The notes beneath the pieces are model-generated. The model worked only from the letters and a program-made list of their open reading frames with translations, did no database searches and was not told the DNA's origin. Positions 1 to 8,652 of a DNA stretch of 64,000 nucleotides are shown here, one piece after another. Within the stretch, counting starts at the first letter, position 1. Every line of letters starts with the position of its first letter. Source of the stretch: Streptomyces brevispora (GTDB taxonomy: Bacteria; Actinomycetota; Actinomycetes; Streptomycetales; Streptomycetaceae). The position numbers and the translations under genes were made by a program. Location: contig NZ_VIWW01000001.1 of NCBI RefSeq assembly GCF_007829885.1, positions 5,208,001 through 5,272,000 on the forward strand. Reading direction: 5' to 3'.

Positions 1-2551
1 CCTGCGCCGGACCGAACTCACCGGACGGGCCGGCGGGCTGCGGCAGGAACTGGCCGCGCTGGAGGCCGGCGGGCGGCGTCCGCCGCAGCCGCCGCCCACC
101 CGTACCGCCGGTCTGCGTGAACGGCTGACGGGCGCCCCCCTGTGGCGGCTGGTGGACTTCGAGGACGAGCTCTCCGAGAAGGAACGCGCCGGTCTTGAGG
201 CCGCCTTGGAGGCGTCCGGGATGCTGGATGCCTGGGTGCTCCCCGACGGCGCGGTACTCACCGCCGACAGCCACGAGGTGCTGCTCGCCCCGGCCGCGGG
301 CCCGGTCCGGGGCACGTCGCTCGCGCGGCTGCTGTGCCCGGCCGTGGACCACGGGGACGCCGGGGCCGCGGCGGTGGGCGAGGACACGGTGGCCCGGCTG
401 CTCACCGCGATCGGCACCGGGCCGGAAGCCGATGAGCCGAGAGGTGAACGGAGTGGCGAACGGGGTGCTGAGCCGAGCGGTGAACGGAGTGGTGACCAGC
501 GTGCTGAGCCGGCCGATGAGCTGGGTGGCGAAGCCGGAACCTGGGCGGCGGTCGACGGCCGTTTCCGGGTCGGCGCGCTGACGGGCCGCTGGACCAAGGC
601 CTCCGCCGAGTACATCGGCGAGGGCGCGAGGGAGGCCGCACGGCGATCCCGTGTCGCAGCCATCCGTGCCGAACTCGGCCTGCTTCAGGGAGAACTGGCC
701 ACCATCGCGGAACTGGCCGCCACGGTGGCCGCCCGCCGGCGGGTCCTGGAGACCGAGGTGGCGGACGTACCGGACGAAGGTGCCCTTACTCGCGCGCACG
801 CGCGAGTGGCGGTCGCCGCCGAGTCCCTGCACCGGACCGGTGAACGGCGTGAGGAGCGGGCCGCCGCACTGGTGGAGGCGGCTGAGCGGAGCGAGTCGGC
901 CGCGGCCGATCTCACCCGGACCGCCGAGGACCTGCGCATGCCGGCCGACGAGGAAGGGCTGACCGCGGTGCGTGACGCGCTCGGCTCCCTCGCCGCCGTG
1001 CTGGCCGCCCTCTGGCCCGCCCTGCGTGAACGCGGCGAGGCCGGCGGACAGGCGGCGGACGAGCGTGCCGAGGCCGGGCAGGCCGCAGAGCGGGCCGCGG
1101 AGCTCACAGCACGCACCAAGGAGGCGGAGAGCGAGGCAGCAGCCGCCGACGAGCGCTTCAGCGCTCTGCGCTCCACGGTCGGCGCCGCCGTCGACGAACT
1201 CCAGCGCATGCTGGCACAGACCGCGGAAGCGCTGCGCACGTGCGAGAGCGAGCAGCGGGCCGGCCACCGGCGCCACGCCGAGGCGGACAGGGCGGCGGGC
1301 AAGGCCGAAGGCCGTATCGAGCAGTTGCACGAAGGGCTGAGAGAGGCGGCAGAGGCGCGTACGGAGGCCGTTGCCGCGCTCCAGCGGTTCACCGATACCG
1401 GGTTGATGGCCGTGGCGCTGCCCGGCATCGCGGTGCCCGCCGTGGACGGCGGCACGTGGGCCGCCACCCCTGCCATCACGCTGGCCCGCGCCGTCGACGC
1501 GGGACTGTCTGCCACCGACGACTCCGACAGCGCCTGGGAACGGGTACAGCGCCGGCTCAGTGAGGAGTTCAAGACCCTCCAGGACACGCTGTCCCGGCAC
1601 GGGCACAGCGCTTCTGCCCGGATGGTGGAGGACGGCATGGTCGTCGACATCGTCTATCAGGGCCGCGAACGAGCCGTACCGGAACTGGCCGGGGCGCTGG
1701 CCGCCGAGGTCGGCGAACTGGCCCGCATCCTGTCCGCGCGGGAACGGGAGATCCTGGAGACCCATCTGGTCACCGAGGTCGCGGGGACGCTCCAGGAGCT
1801 GATCGGTGCGGCCGAGCGGCAGGTGCGGGACATGAACGTCGAGCTGGAGGAGCGGCCGACCTCCACCGGCATGCGGCTGAGGCTGGTGTGGCGGGCATCC
1901 CGCAAGGCTCCCGCCGGGCTCGCCCAGGCCAGGGACCGGCTGCGCCGGTCGGCCGACATCTGGACCGCCGAGGACCGCGCGGCCGTGGGCGAGTTCCTTC
2001 AGGAGCAGATCGCGCGTCAGCACACCGACGACGCCTCGGGCAGCTGGCTGGATCACCTCACCGCCGCACTCGACTACCGGACCTGGCACGAGTTCGGGGT
2101 CGAGCGGCACCAGCACGGCCGCTGGGTACCGGCCACGGGACCGGCGTCGGGCGGCGAGAGGGTGCTGGCCGTCTCGGTGCCGCTGTTCGCCGCCGCGTCC
2201 TCCCACTACGCGAGCGCGGGCAGCCCGTACGCACCGCGCCTGGTCACCCTCGACGAGGCGTTCGCCGGAGTGGACGACGACTCGCGCGCCAAGTGCCTCG
2301 GACTGCTGCACGCCTTCGACCTCGACGTCGTGATGACCAGCGAACGCGAGTGGGCCTGCTACCCCCAGGTGCCCGGCATCGCCATCGCCCAACTGTCCCG
2401 GATCGACGAGGTCGCGGCGGTGCTCGTCACCCGGTGGGAGTGGGATGGCACACGAAGGCGGCGCGGTCCGGACCCGGCGAGGCCCGAGCACTCGATTCCC
2501 GTACCCCGGGCCGAAGCGGCCGGTGGCGGACCGGACCCGCTGTGGAACTGA
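1..2551 (+). CDS. jetC: Type II Wadjet SMC-like ATPase JetC (TIGR02680 family), 5' truncated by window edge
   Basis: The reading frame is open from base 2, so the start lies upstream of the window; about 849 residues are visible. The middle is a long Glu/Arg/Ala-rich coiled coil, as in SbcC/SMC/MukB-type proteins. Near the C-terminus come the ABC signature SGGERVLAV, Walker B LVTLDEAF and the D-loop AGVDDDSR, which form the distal half of the ATPase head; the Walker A half is outside the window. In type II Wadjet systems (JetABCD = TIGR02677/02678/02680/02679) this subunit is the SMC-like motor that, with JetA/B and the JetD nuclease, extrudes and cleaves small circular plasmids. The overlapping jetD confirms the assignment. 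JetA and JetB should lie just upstream but cannot be seen. A hydrophilic 12-residue tandem duplication sits near visible residues 147-170. Confidence 0.85.
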   Translation, partial: LRRTELTGRAGGLRQELAALEAGGRRPPQPPPTRTAGLRERLTGAPLWRLVDFEDELSEKERAGLEAALEASGMLDAWVLPDGAVLTADSHEVLLAPAAGPVRGTSLARLLCPAVDHGDAGAAAVGEDTVARLLTAIGTGPEADEPRGERSGERGAEPSGERSGDQRAEPADELGGEAGTWAAVDGRFRVGALTGRWTKASAEYIGEGAREAARRSRVAAIRAELGLLQGELATIAELAATVAARRRVLETEVADVPDEGALTRAHARVAVAAESLHRTGERREERAAALVEAAERSESAAADLTRTAEDLRMPADEEGLTAVRDALGSLAAVLAALWPALRERGEAGGQAADERAEAGQAAERAAELTARTKEAESEAAAADERFSALRSTVGAAVDELQRMLAQTAEALRTCESEQRAGHRRHAEADRAAGKAEGRIEQLHEGLREAAEARTEAVAALQRFTDTGLMAVALPGIAVPAVDGGTWAATPAITLARAVDAGLSATDDSDSAWERVQRRLSEEFKTLQDTLSRHGHSASARMVEDGMVVDIVYQGRERAVPELAGALAAEVGELARILSAREREILETHLVTEVAGTLQELIGAAERQVRDMNVELEERPTSTGMRLRLVWRASRKAPAGLAQARDRLRRSADIWTAEDRAAVGEFLQEQIARQHTDDASGSWLDHLTAALDYRTWHEFGVERHQHGRWVPATGPASGGERVLAVSVPLFAAASSHYASAGSPYAPRLVTLDEAFAGVDDDSRAKCLGLLHAFDLDVVMTSEREWACYPQVPGIAIAQLSRIDEVAAVLVTRWEWDGTRRRRGPDPARPEHSIPVPRAEAAGGGPDPLWN
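440..511 (+). repeat. In-frame 36-bp tandem duplication inside jetC
   Basis: Two 36-bp copies (440-475 and 476-511) differ at a few positions. They encode two 12-residue blocks rich in Ser, Gly, Glu and Arg, each ending in AEP. The insert is hydrophilic and lies before the coiled coil, so it probably extends a surface loop. Confidence 0.7.
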
Positions 2552-2589
2552 CTCCCGAAGCGGCCGGCGGCGGACCGGACCCGCTGGAA
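2512..2589 (+). repeat. Duplicated segment at the jetC/jetD junction
   Basis: A block of about 31 bp beginning CGAAGCGGCCGG occurs at 2512-2542 and again 44 bp later at 2556-2586, with one or two differences. Each copy reads EAAGGGPDPL, the first in the jetC frame and the second in the jetD frame. The 44-bp offset is not a multiple of three, so the duplication placed the same peptide at the end of one protein and the start of the next and created the overlapping gene junction. Confidence 0.75.
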
Positions 2590-3861
2590 CCGACGCCCGT
2601 CACGGCCGTGACCGTCGATGACGTACGGCTGCGTAGACTCCTCGGCGACCCGGGACTCGGCTGGCTGGTCGACCGTGCGCGCCGACGCCTGGAGCGCGGG
2701 CAGCCGCTCACCGGACCGGTCTCGCTGAGTGCGGCCACCGCAGACCAACGAGCAGTCGCGGAAAGACTGTTGGGGCGTGCTCCGGGCGGTGGGCGGTCCT
2801 TGTCCGTGCGCCTCGACGCTGTGGACGACCTGTTGCGTCGCTCCGGAATCAGCCCAGCGGGGCTCGCCGCGGCAGTGGTCGCGCTCACCGGGCCGGTCAC
2901 GCTCCTCGACCAGGCCCGGGCCGAGGAACAGCGGGCCTGGCGGGAGGCGTACGCTCCGCTCGACGCCCTGGCCGACGAGGTCCCCGCCCTCCAGGGCTGG
3001 GCCGAGCGGCTCCGGAGCGGCGGGCAGGTGCGGCGCCTCACAGGTGTGCCAACCGAGGCGGCCGATCTGCTCGGCCGCACCGCCACCGTCCTGCGCGCCC
3101 TCCCGGTCGAGCCACCGGTTTCGCTTCCCGCGTTCTCCTCCCGACTCCTCGGCAGCGCACACGCGTTGGACGAAGGAACCCCGCTCTGCACCCTCACTCT
3201 CTCCGGCGTCCGGGCACTGACGGGCTCTCCGGACGGAAGCGGCGCGCAGTGGCGACGCGAGGTATGGGCATCGGCGGGACTCCTGCGTGACGAGCTGTCC
3301 TCGACCGTGCTCGCCCTGAACCTGCGGGGCACACCTGCCCTGGACTGGATGGCCGACGCGGGCGAGCCCGCCGTACTGACCCTGCGGCAGCTGACCCGAT
3401 GCCCGCCCCTCTCCGCGCCACCGACGGTCCGGATCTGCGAGAACCCGGCCGTACTCGCCGCGGCCGCCGACACGTACGGCGCTCACTGCGCACCCCTGGT
3501 CTGTCTCCAGGGGCAGCCGTCCGCCGCCGCCCTCGCCCTCCTGCGCCACCTCCACACGCACGGCGCCCGCTTCCGCTACCACGGGGACTTCGACTGGGGC
3601 GGCCTGCGTATCGCCGCCGCACTGCTGCGCCGGGTGCCCTGGAGCCCTTGGCGCTACACCGCGGCCGACTACCGCGCCGCGGTGCGCACGCTGCCCGCCG
3701 GCCCACCCCTCGCGGGGGCCCGGTGCGATGCTCCGTGGGACCCGGAACTTCCGGAGGCGCTGGAGCAGTCAGGTGTGCGGCTGGAGGAGGAGGCGGTGCT
3801 GAACGACCTGCTGTCCGATCTCGGACGAGGGAGGCCGACTTTGTCCATGTCTACGCCATGA
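2542..3861 (+). CDS. jetD: Wadjet nuclease subunit JetD (TIGR02679; DUF3323/DUF2399)
   Basis: 439 residues from a GTG that overlaps the jetC stop by 10 nt; a second GTG at 2608 is possible. The N-terminal half matches the DUF3323-type region. The C-terminal DUF2399 (Toprim-like) half carries VRICENPAVL and RYHGDFDWGGLRIA, the acidic motifs expected of the metal-binding nuclease centre. JetD is the endonuclease of Wadjet: it cuts plasmid DNA after the SMC-like complex has extruded it. Length is normal for the family and no frame damage is seen, so the gene looks functional. It is translationally coupled to jetC and is the last gene of the operon. Confidence 0.85.
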   Translation: MELTPEAAGGGPDPLEPTPVTAVTVDDVRLRRLLGDPGLGWLVDRARRRLERGQPLTGPVSLSAATADQRAVAERLLGRAPGGGRSLSVRLDAVDDLLRRSGISPAGLAAAVVALTGPVTLLDQARAEEQRAWREAYAPLDALADEVPALQGWAERLRSGGQVRRLTGVPTEAADLLGRTATVLRALPVEPPVSLPAFSSRLLGSAHALDEGTPLCTLTLSGVRALTGSPDGSGAQWRREVWASAGLLRDELSSTVLALNLRGTPALDWMADAGEPAVLTLRQLTRCPPLSAPPTVRICENPAVLAAAADTYGAHCAPLVCLQGQPSAAALALLRHLHTHGARFRYHGDFDWGGLRIAAALLRRVPWSPWRYTAADYRAAVRTLPAGPPLAGARCDAPWDPELPEALEQSGVRLEEEAVLNDLLSDLGRGRPTLSMSTP

Positions 3862-3945
3862 CGACGACCGTTGTCCGAGGTACCTGATTTCGTCATCGGT
3901 CATCAACGGTCATCCCGGCCGGTCAACCTCGGAGAGGGAGCCTCC

Positions 3946-4250
3946 ATGCAGGCCAAAGAGACGGTCTTCGCCGACCTGATGCAGGGCCGGACCCAGCAGT
4001 TCCAGGTACCGCTCTACCAGCGCACGTACTCATGGTTGAGGCTCGAGTACCGCTGCATGATCATCGCTGGTGTCTCGGAGGGCCTGGTTCCCCGCTCGGC
4101 CGTGAATACCTGCGAGCGGACCGACCGGCTGCACCACCGGCGCGAACTGCGGTGTGCGCGCTCCTTGCTGTTCGTCGCGGCCACCAGAGCAAGGGACGCT
4201 CTCACCACTTCCTGACTTCCTGGCACGGTGAGCCCAGCCGGTCCCTTGAT
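3946..4250 (+). pseudogene. Chimeric remnant: DUF262 N-terminus joined to UvrD-type helicase C-terminus
   Basis: An ATG with a good ribosome site (GGAGAGGGAG) opens an 89-residue frame ending at 4215. Its first 30 residues (VPLYQRTYSW) are the start of a DUF262/GmrSD-type protein, which uses this motif for nucleotide binding. The frame then switches abruptly to the end of a superfamily I helicase: CMIIAGVSEGLVP, then LLFVAATRARDAL (motif VI). The expected continuation SWHGEPSR lies in another frame at about 4203-4250, so the helicase part is also frameshifted. Both parents are truncated, so this is a deletion scar between two nucleic-acid-targeting genes beside Wadjet. A short chimeric peptide could still be translated. 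Confidence 0.7.
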
Positions 4251-4450
4251 CCTCCGGGAGCATGGGCCCACTGATTCTGCCCCTGTGCGTCCGAATCCTC
4301 CAACCTGTCACGAAACGGCCTGCTCTGCCGGGAACCTCCGGCCCTCTCCGCCCCCGACGCCACCGCGCCCCCCACGCACCGCACGAATGCGGTTCGTAAG
4401 GGGCGCGGCGGCATGTGGTGGGGGAGGGGCGGCGGCGGGCCGGCCCGTTC

Positions 4451-4472
4451 CAGGAGGGAGCTTGCCCTCCTG
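4451..4472 (-). terminator. Hairpin downstream of the conservon 1 / enoyl-CoA hydratase operon
   Basis: Perfect 8-bp stem CAGGAGGG/CCCTCCTG with a 6-nt loop, 62 nt after the minus-strand stop at 4534. There is no U-tract, which is common in Streptomyces terminators. The rest of 4251-4533 shows no convincing gene. Confidence 0.4.
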
Positions 4473-4533
4473 CCCTCTTGCGCGCGTATGCGTACTCGTA
4501 GTTGCACGGCTGCCCGTCACGCGGGTGCGTGGC

Positions 4534-5331
4534 TCACCGGGTGGCGGTCGGGTCCGGGCCTCGTTGCTGGTTGATGTGGGCGGTGAGCAGGTGGGAGTCG
4601 AGCAGGGAGACGTCCGCCGTTCGGTCGGCCCGTGCGTAGCCGGCCAGCATGCGCTTGGTGAGGACCAGGGCCTCGGGCGAGCGGCGGACGAGCGGCCGAG
4701 TCCAGGCGCCGATGACCTCGTCCAGCCGGTCGAGCGGGGCGGTTTTGTGGAGGAGGCCGAGGCGGTGGGCGGTGTCCGCGTCGAAGACGTCGCAGGTGAG
4801 CATGAGTTCGCGGATTCTGGCGGCGCCGGCTTCGGAGACCAGGCGGCCCATCGCTCCTCCCCAGGCGGGTGGGAGCCCGATGCCGACCTCCGGCATCCGG
4901 AAGCGGCAGGTGTCCGCCCCCGCCCGCAGGTCGCAGAACGAGGCGAGTGCGAGCCCGGCACCGACGACCCGGCCGTGGAGCCGGGCGATCGTGACCGCCT
5001 GGGTGTTCTCCAGCGCCTGGCACAGGCGGTGGGCCTTGTCCGCGATGCGTCGCAGCCCGACGCCGGTCGGATCGGCGGCGAGCGCCTCCTGGTACTCGTT
5101 GCGGTCGGCGCCCAGGCAGAAGTCCGTGCCCAGTGACGACAGCGTCAGGATGCGGATGTCCGGGCGTTCGTGGAGGTCGTCGAGCAGGAGGAGGAGATCG
5201 TCGAGTACGGCGATGCCCAGTACGTCGTCCTGCTCCCAGGGATTGAGCCGGACATGGAGTACGGGGCCGTCCTGTTCGATGCCTATCGCCTTGCGGGAGG
5301 GCCTGGGGAGGGTACCGGTCGTTTCGGTCAT
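4534..5331 (-). CDS. Enoyl-CoA hydratase/isomerase (crotonase family)
   Basis: 265 residues. Its ATG overlaps the stop of the upstream P450 (ATGA), so the two are translationally coupled. The crotonase fold is recognisable from the oxyanion-hole segments SSLGTDFCLGAD and HGRVVGAGLALAS. The usual catalytic glutamate region is altered (GIGLPPAWGGAMG), so the exact chemistry, whether hydratase, isomerase or hydrolase, cannot be read from sequence. It is the last gene of the run that begins with conservon 1. The operon position suggests that it acts on the product of, or prepares a substrate for, the neighbouring P450; this is inference. No signal peptide. Confidence 0.8.
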   Translation of the reverse strand: MTETTGTLPRPSRKAIGIEQDGPVLHVRLNPWEQDDVLGIAVLDDLLLLLDDLHERPDIRILTLSSLGTDFCLGADRNEYQEALAADPTGVGLRRIADKAHRLCQALENTQAVTIARLHGRVVGAGLALASFCDLRAGADTCRFRMPEVGIGLPPAWGGAMGRLVSEAGAARIRELMLTCDVFDADTAHRLGLLHKTAPLDRLDEVIGAWTRPLVRRSPEALVLTKRMLAGYARADRTADVSLLDSHLLTAHINQQRGPDPTATR

Positions 5332-6575
5332 GCGAAGGCGACATCCAAGTTCAGTGTGCGCCGGAATGCCACCCGGGGCGCCATCGAGGGGCGGCGCACG
5401 AGGGTGAGGCGGGGAAGGCGCCGAATGAGTTGACGGAGAAGGGTCTGGGCCTCCAGTCGCGCCAGCGGCGCGCCGAGGCAGTAGTGGATGCCTCCGCTGA
5501 AGGCGAGGTGGGCGGGCTTGCGCAGGGGGTCGAACCGGTCGGGGTCGCTGTGCCTGGCCGGGTCGCGGTGGGCCGCTCCCACCATGAGGTGGACCATCTC
5601 GTCCTTGCGGATCTCCAGTCCGCCGAGGACGCTGTCCTCGGCGGCGACCCGGCTGATGACATGGGTCGGAGGGTCGTGGCGCAGGGTCTCCTCGACGAAC
5701 GCGGGCACCAGGTCCGGGCGGTCGGCGACCAGGGCCCAGCGCTCCGGGCGCTCGACGAGCAGGAGCGTCATGGTCGTCAGGAGCTGCGAGGTGGTCTCCA
5801 GGGCGGCCAGCAGGACGAACAGGACCAGGAAGTAGACCCCCTCGTCCGCCTTGTCGCGGTCGGGTTCCATCGCGTCCCACGACTGGATCCAGCCGGACAC
5901 GGGGTCCTCACCGGGATGGGCGCGCCGGTCGCTCACCAGAGCCATGAAATAGGTGCGGAGTTCGGCCGTGGCCGCGTCGGATGCGGCCAGCTGGCTTGCC
6001 GAGGGCAGCAGTTCCTGGGTGAAGACCTGGTCGTGGGTCAGCTGCCGCAGACGAGGCCAGTCGGCGGCCGGCAGGCCGAGCCAGCCGCCGATGGTGGCGA
6101 CCGGCAACTCCTCGGCGACCAGGGCCGCGAAGTCCGCCTCCCCGTCCTGCAACCGCTCCGACAGGGTGTCCAGGAGCCGGTCCGTCGTCCTGCTGACCGT
6201 CCGGCTTATTCGCTCCACGGTGGACCGGTCGAACGTGCCGGCCGCCCGGCGCGCCCGTGTGTGGTCCGGGGCGTTGAGCGCTGCCAGGGTGTTGCTCATC
6301 TCCTGCGAGGAGGAGGCGTTCCAGCGCGTGCCCGGACCCTGCCTGTCACGCCAACGTTTGTCGGGTTCCAGCCAGTCACGGCTGCGCAGTACCTGATCAC
6401 AGACGGCGAAGCTCGATATGACCGAGCCGCCCCAGGGGGCGGGGATGACCTCGCCCCTCGACAGCAGCTCCTCGTATATGGGGAAGGGATCGGCCTGCCC
6501 TCCTGCCGTCCGCAGACGGGAGAAAAGGGAGGCAGACGCCCGGCGGTCGTGCGCCGGAGTGGTGGCAACGCTCAT
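5328..6575 (-). CDS. Cytochrome P450, canonical motifs, downstream of conservon 1
   Basis: 415 residues. Start set at ATG 6575 because AAAGGAG lies 9 nt upstream; an in-frame ATG farther upstream (6620) has no such site. It has the heme loop FSGGIHYCLGAPLARLE with the cysteine ligand, the K-helix ExxR as EETLR, and an I-helix ending LETTSQ with the conserved threonine. It should be a soluble class I monooxygenase needing ferredoxin and a reductase, neither encoded here. It lies 120 nt downstream of the conservon P450 and is coupled to the enoyl-CoA hydratase. I cannot assign the CYP family or substrate. Confidence 0.88.
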   Translation of the reverse strand: MSVATTPAHDRRASASLFSRLRTAGGQADPFPIYEELLSRGEVIPAPWGGSVISSFAVCDQVLRSRDWLEPDKRWRDRQGPGTRWNASSSQEMSNTLAALNAPDHTRARRAAGTFDRSTVERISRTVSRTTDRLLDTLSERLQDGEADFAALVAEELPVATIGGWLGLPAADWPRLRQLTHDQVFTQELLPSASQLAASDAATAELRTYFMALVSDRRAHPGEDPVSGWIQSWDAMEPDRDKADEGVYFLVLFVLLAALETTSQLLTTMTLLLVERPERWALVADRPDLVPAFVEETLRHDPPTHVISRVAAEDSVLGGLEIRKDEMVHLMVGAAHRDPARHSDPDRFDPLRKPAHLAFSGGIHYCLGAPLARLEAQTLLRQLIRRLPRLTLVRRPSMAPRVAFRRTLNLDVAFA

Positions 6576-6695
6576 GATGGAGGCTCCTTTCTGAGAACCA
6601 GCCGCCATGCATACCCACAAGATCGTTGAACCATCCGGTAGCGCAGAGGACTCAGGAGGTTACTTAAATCACTCCCCTTACTCCGCGTATTGAGG

Positions 6696-8078
6696 TCACT
6701 CCCCTCTCGTCCATGCGACGAATCGGCTGAAAAGCCCCCCTTTGTGCTGCGATGCCGTGGCGCTCTTCGGTCCCGAGGTCCGGGCGGCGGACCGCTGTTC
6801 GGCGGCTGCCGACTGCTGGGACGTCTGGGCCGACTGCGCGTGTGCGGGCTCGGCGGCCGACGGCACCGTCCTCGGGGTGAAGCGGACCGGGAGGGTCACC
6901 AGCGAGCGGCTCCACGGCGTCGGAGCCCAGGCGAGCGTCTTGAACGGCACGCGCAACTCGACATCGGGCAGCCGGTTGAGGAGGCTTTCGACGGCGGTGA
7001 CCGCGATCATGAACGCCGGGTCCTTGGCGGGGCACGCGTGCGGGCCCGCCCCGAAGGCCAAGTGCGCCTTGGCACTGAGCTGCTGACGGTGTTCGGTCAG
7101 CTTGGGGTCGGTGTTGGCCGCGGCGAAGGAGACCAGGACCGGGTCGTTGGCCCTGAGCACCCTGCCGCCCAGGTCGACGTCGTGGGTCGGGTAGTGACCT
7201 GCGTAGTTGGCGATCGGCGCGTAGTTCCACAGGGTCTGGGAGACGGCGTCCTCGACCGGCAGTCCGGTCTGCCATTCCTCGCCGAGATACAGCGCACCGC
7301 TGGTGGCGATGGCGGCGGTCAGTGGTGCGGTGCCGCCGGAGAGCAGCGTCACGAGCTGGTGCAGCACCTCTTCGTCACTCAGCTGGGCCGAGTGCTCCAT
7401 CAGGCGCGTCGTCAGGTCGGTGCCCGGCCGGCGTCGCTTGATGGCGATCAGCTCGGCGAGTGCCCCGCCCAGTACCTCGTCGGCGCCGGGGGTGCCCTCG
7501 AAGATGCCGCTGATCCCGGCGATCACGCGGTCACCGATCTCGGGCGGGCAGCCGAACAGGTCGCTGAAGACCAGCAGCGGCAGCGGCTGGGCGTACTCGG
7601 CCATCAGCTCCGCCTGGCCACGGGGTTCGGCGCTGAAGCGGCTGATCAGGTAGTCGGCGGACTGCTGCGTCTGCCGGACCAGCTGGAGCTCGTTGACCGT
7701 GGCGAGGCTGTCGGTGACCGCCTGGCGCAGACGGGCATGCGCGGCGCCGTCGCTGAACAGCGCGTTGGGGCGGTAGCTCATCATCGGCAGCGCCGGGCTG
7801 TCCGCCGGGACGCGCCCCTCGTTCAGCGCGTTCCAGCGGCGGGAGTCGCGGACGAAGGTCGCGGGGTTCTGCAGGACGTACAGGGCCGCGTCGTAGCTGG
7901 TGACCAGCTCGACCTGGACATCCGGGGCGATGTCCACGGGTGCGCTCAGGCCGAACGTACGCAGATGCGCGTAGTGGCCGTCGGGGTCGGCCCCGAACGA
8001 GGGGCCGTACAGCTGGACGTTCCCGTGTGCGGGGCATCCGGGAGGGGGTATCTCCTGTGCGTCAAGAGGCTGTTGCAT
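6696..8078 (-). CDS. cvnE: CYP157-like cytochrome P450 of conservon 1, ExxR motif absent
   Basis: 460 residues from ATG 8078, with AGGAG just upstream overlapping the end of the GTPase gene. The heme loop is FGAGPHACPAKDPA: the cysteine ligand is present, but the usual Gly two residues after it is Ala. The K-helix reads QTLWNYAP where ExxR is expected, so both the Glu and the Arg are missing. Members of the CYP157 family, found in Streptomyces conservons, are known to lack the ExxR arginine. About 75 C-terminal residues form a Ser/Ala/Gln-rich tail beyond the P450 fold. Position after cvnD is typical for conservon P450s (the rarE type). Substrate unknown; it may be regulatory instead of catalytic (inference). 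Confidence 0.82.
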   Translation of the reverse strand: MQQPLDAQEIPPPGCPAHGNVQLYGPSFGADPDGHYAHLRTFGLSAPVDIAPDVQVELVTSYDAALYVLQNPATFVRDSRRWNALNEGRVPADSPALPMMSYRPNALFSDGAAHARLRQAVTDSLATVNELQLVRQTQQSADYLISRFSAEPRGQAELMAEYAQPLPLLVFSDLFGCPPEIGDRVIAGISGIFEGTPGADEVLGGALAELIAIKRRRPGTDLTTRLMEHSAQLSDEEVLHQLVTLLSGGTAPLTAAIATSGALYLGEEWQTGLPVEDAVSQTLWNYAPIANYAGHYPTHDVDLGGRVLRANDPVLVSFAAANTDPKLTEHRQQLSAKAHLAFGAGPHACPAKDPAFMIAVTAVESLLNRLPDVELRVPFKTLAWAPTPWSRSLVTLPVRFTPRTVPSAAEPAHAQSAQTSQQSAAAEQRSAARTSGPKSATASQHKGGLFSRFVAWTRGE

Positions 8079-8088
8079 TTCTGCACTC

Positions 8089-8649
8089 CTAGCCAAGTAG
8101 GGACATGAGGTGTCTGACGAGGGTGATGAGTGCCTGGGCCGATGAGTTCTCGTCACGAACGTCGCAGTTCACGACGGGGGTGTCGGAAGTCAGGTTCAGC
8201 GCCTCGCGGACCTCGTCGAGCGGGTAGTCCGTGTTGCCCTCGAAGTGATTGACCCCGATGGCGTACGTCAGGCCGAAGCTCTCGACCAGGTCCAGGACGG
8301 GGAAGGACTCGTTCAGCCGCTCGGGGTCGACGAGGACCAGCGCACCCAGTGCGCCCCGGGACAGCTCCTCCCACATCTCCTTGAAACGTTCCTGTCCGGG
8401 CGTTCCGAAGAGATAGAGGACCAGCGTGTCACTGAGGGTGAGGCGGCCGAAGTCCATGGCCACGGTGGTGGTCGTCTTGTGAGGTGTGCCCGACAGGTCG
8501 TCGAACCCCTCGCTGGCCTCGGTGATCTCCTCCTCGGTCCGCAGCGGCTCGATCTCGGAGAGACTTCCGATGCAGGTGGTCTTCCCGACCCCGAAGTGCC
8601 CCACTACTAGGATCTTCACCGCATTGGAGACATCTGGATCCAGGTGCAC
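8089..8649 (-). CDS. cvnD: Conservon 1 small GTPase-like protein CvnD
   Basis: 186 residues from GTG 8649, 3 nt after the cvnC stop. P-loop GHFGVGKTT near the N-terminus and switch II-like FGTPGQERF. The base-specificity position reads GVNHF in place of the Ras NKxD, as usual in this ATP/GTP-binding family. CvnD proteins are proposed to be regulated by the roadblock partner CvnB and the sensor-like CvnA, working at the membrane like a eukaryotic G-protein switch. The next gene is the P450, a likely effector or co-regulated enzyme. Confidence 0.9.
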   Translation of the reverse strand: MHLDPDVSNAVKILVVGHFGVGKTTCIGSLSEIEPLRTEEEITEASEGFDDLSGTPHKTTTTVAMDFGRLTLSDTLVLYLFGTPGQERFKEMWEELSRGALGALVLVDPERLNESFPVLDLVESFGLTYAIGVNHFEGNTDYPLDEVREALNLTSDTPVVNCDVRDENSSAQALITLVRHLMSLLG

Positions 8650-8652
8650 GCG

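Noticed and set aside
4251..4450. Plus-strand frame continuing through 4228-5136
   Set aside because: Overlaps the enoyl-CoA hydratase in antisense and has no ribosome site or domain; only the helicase remnant at its start is meaningful.
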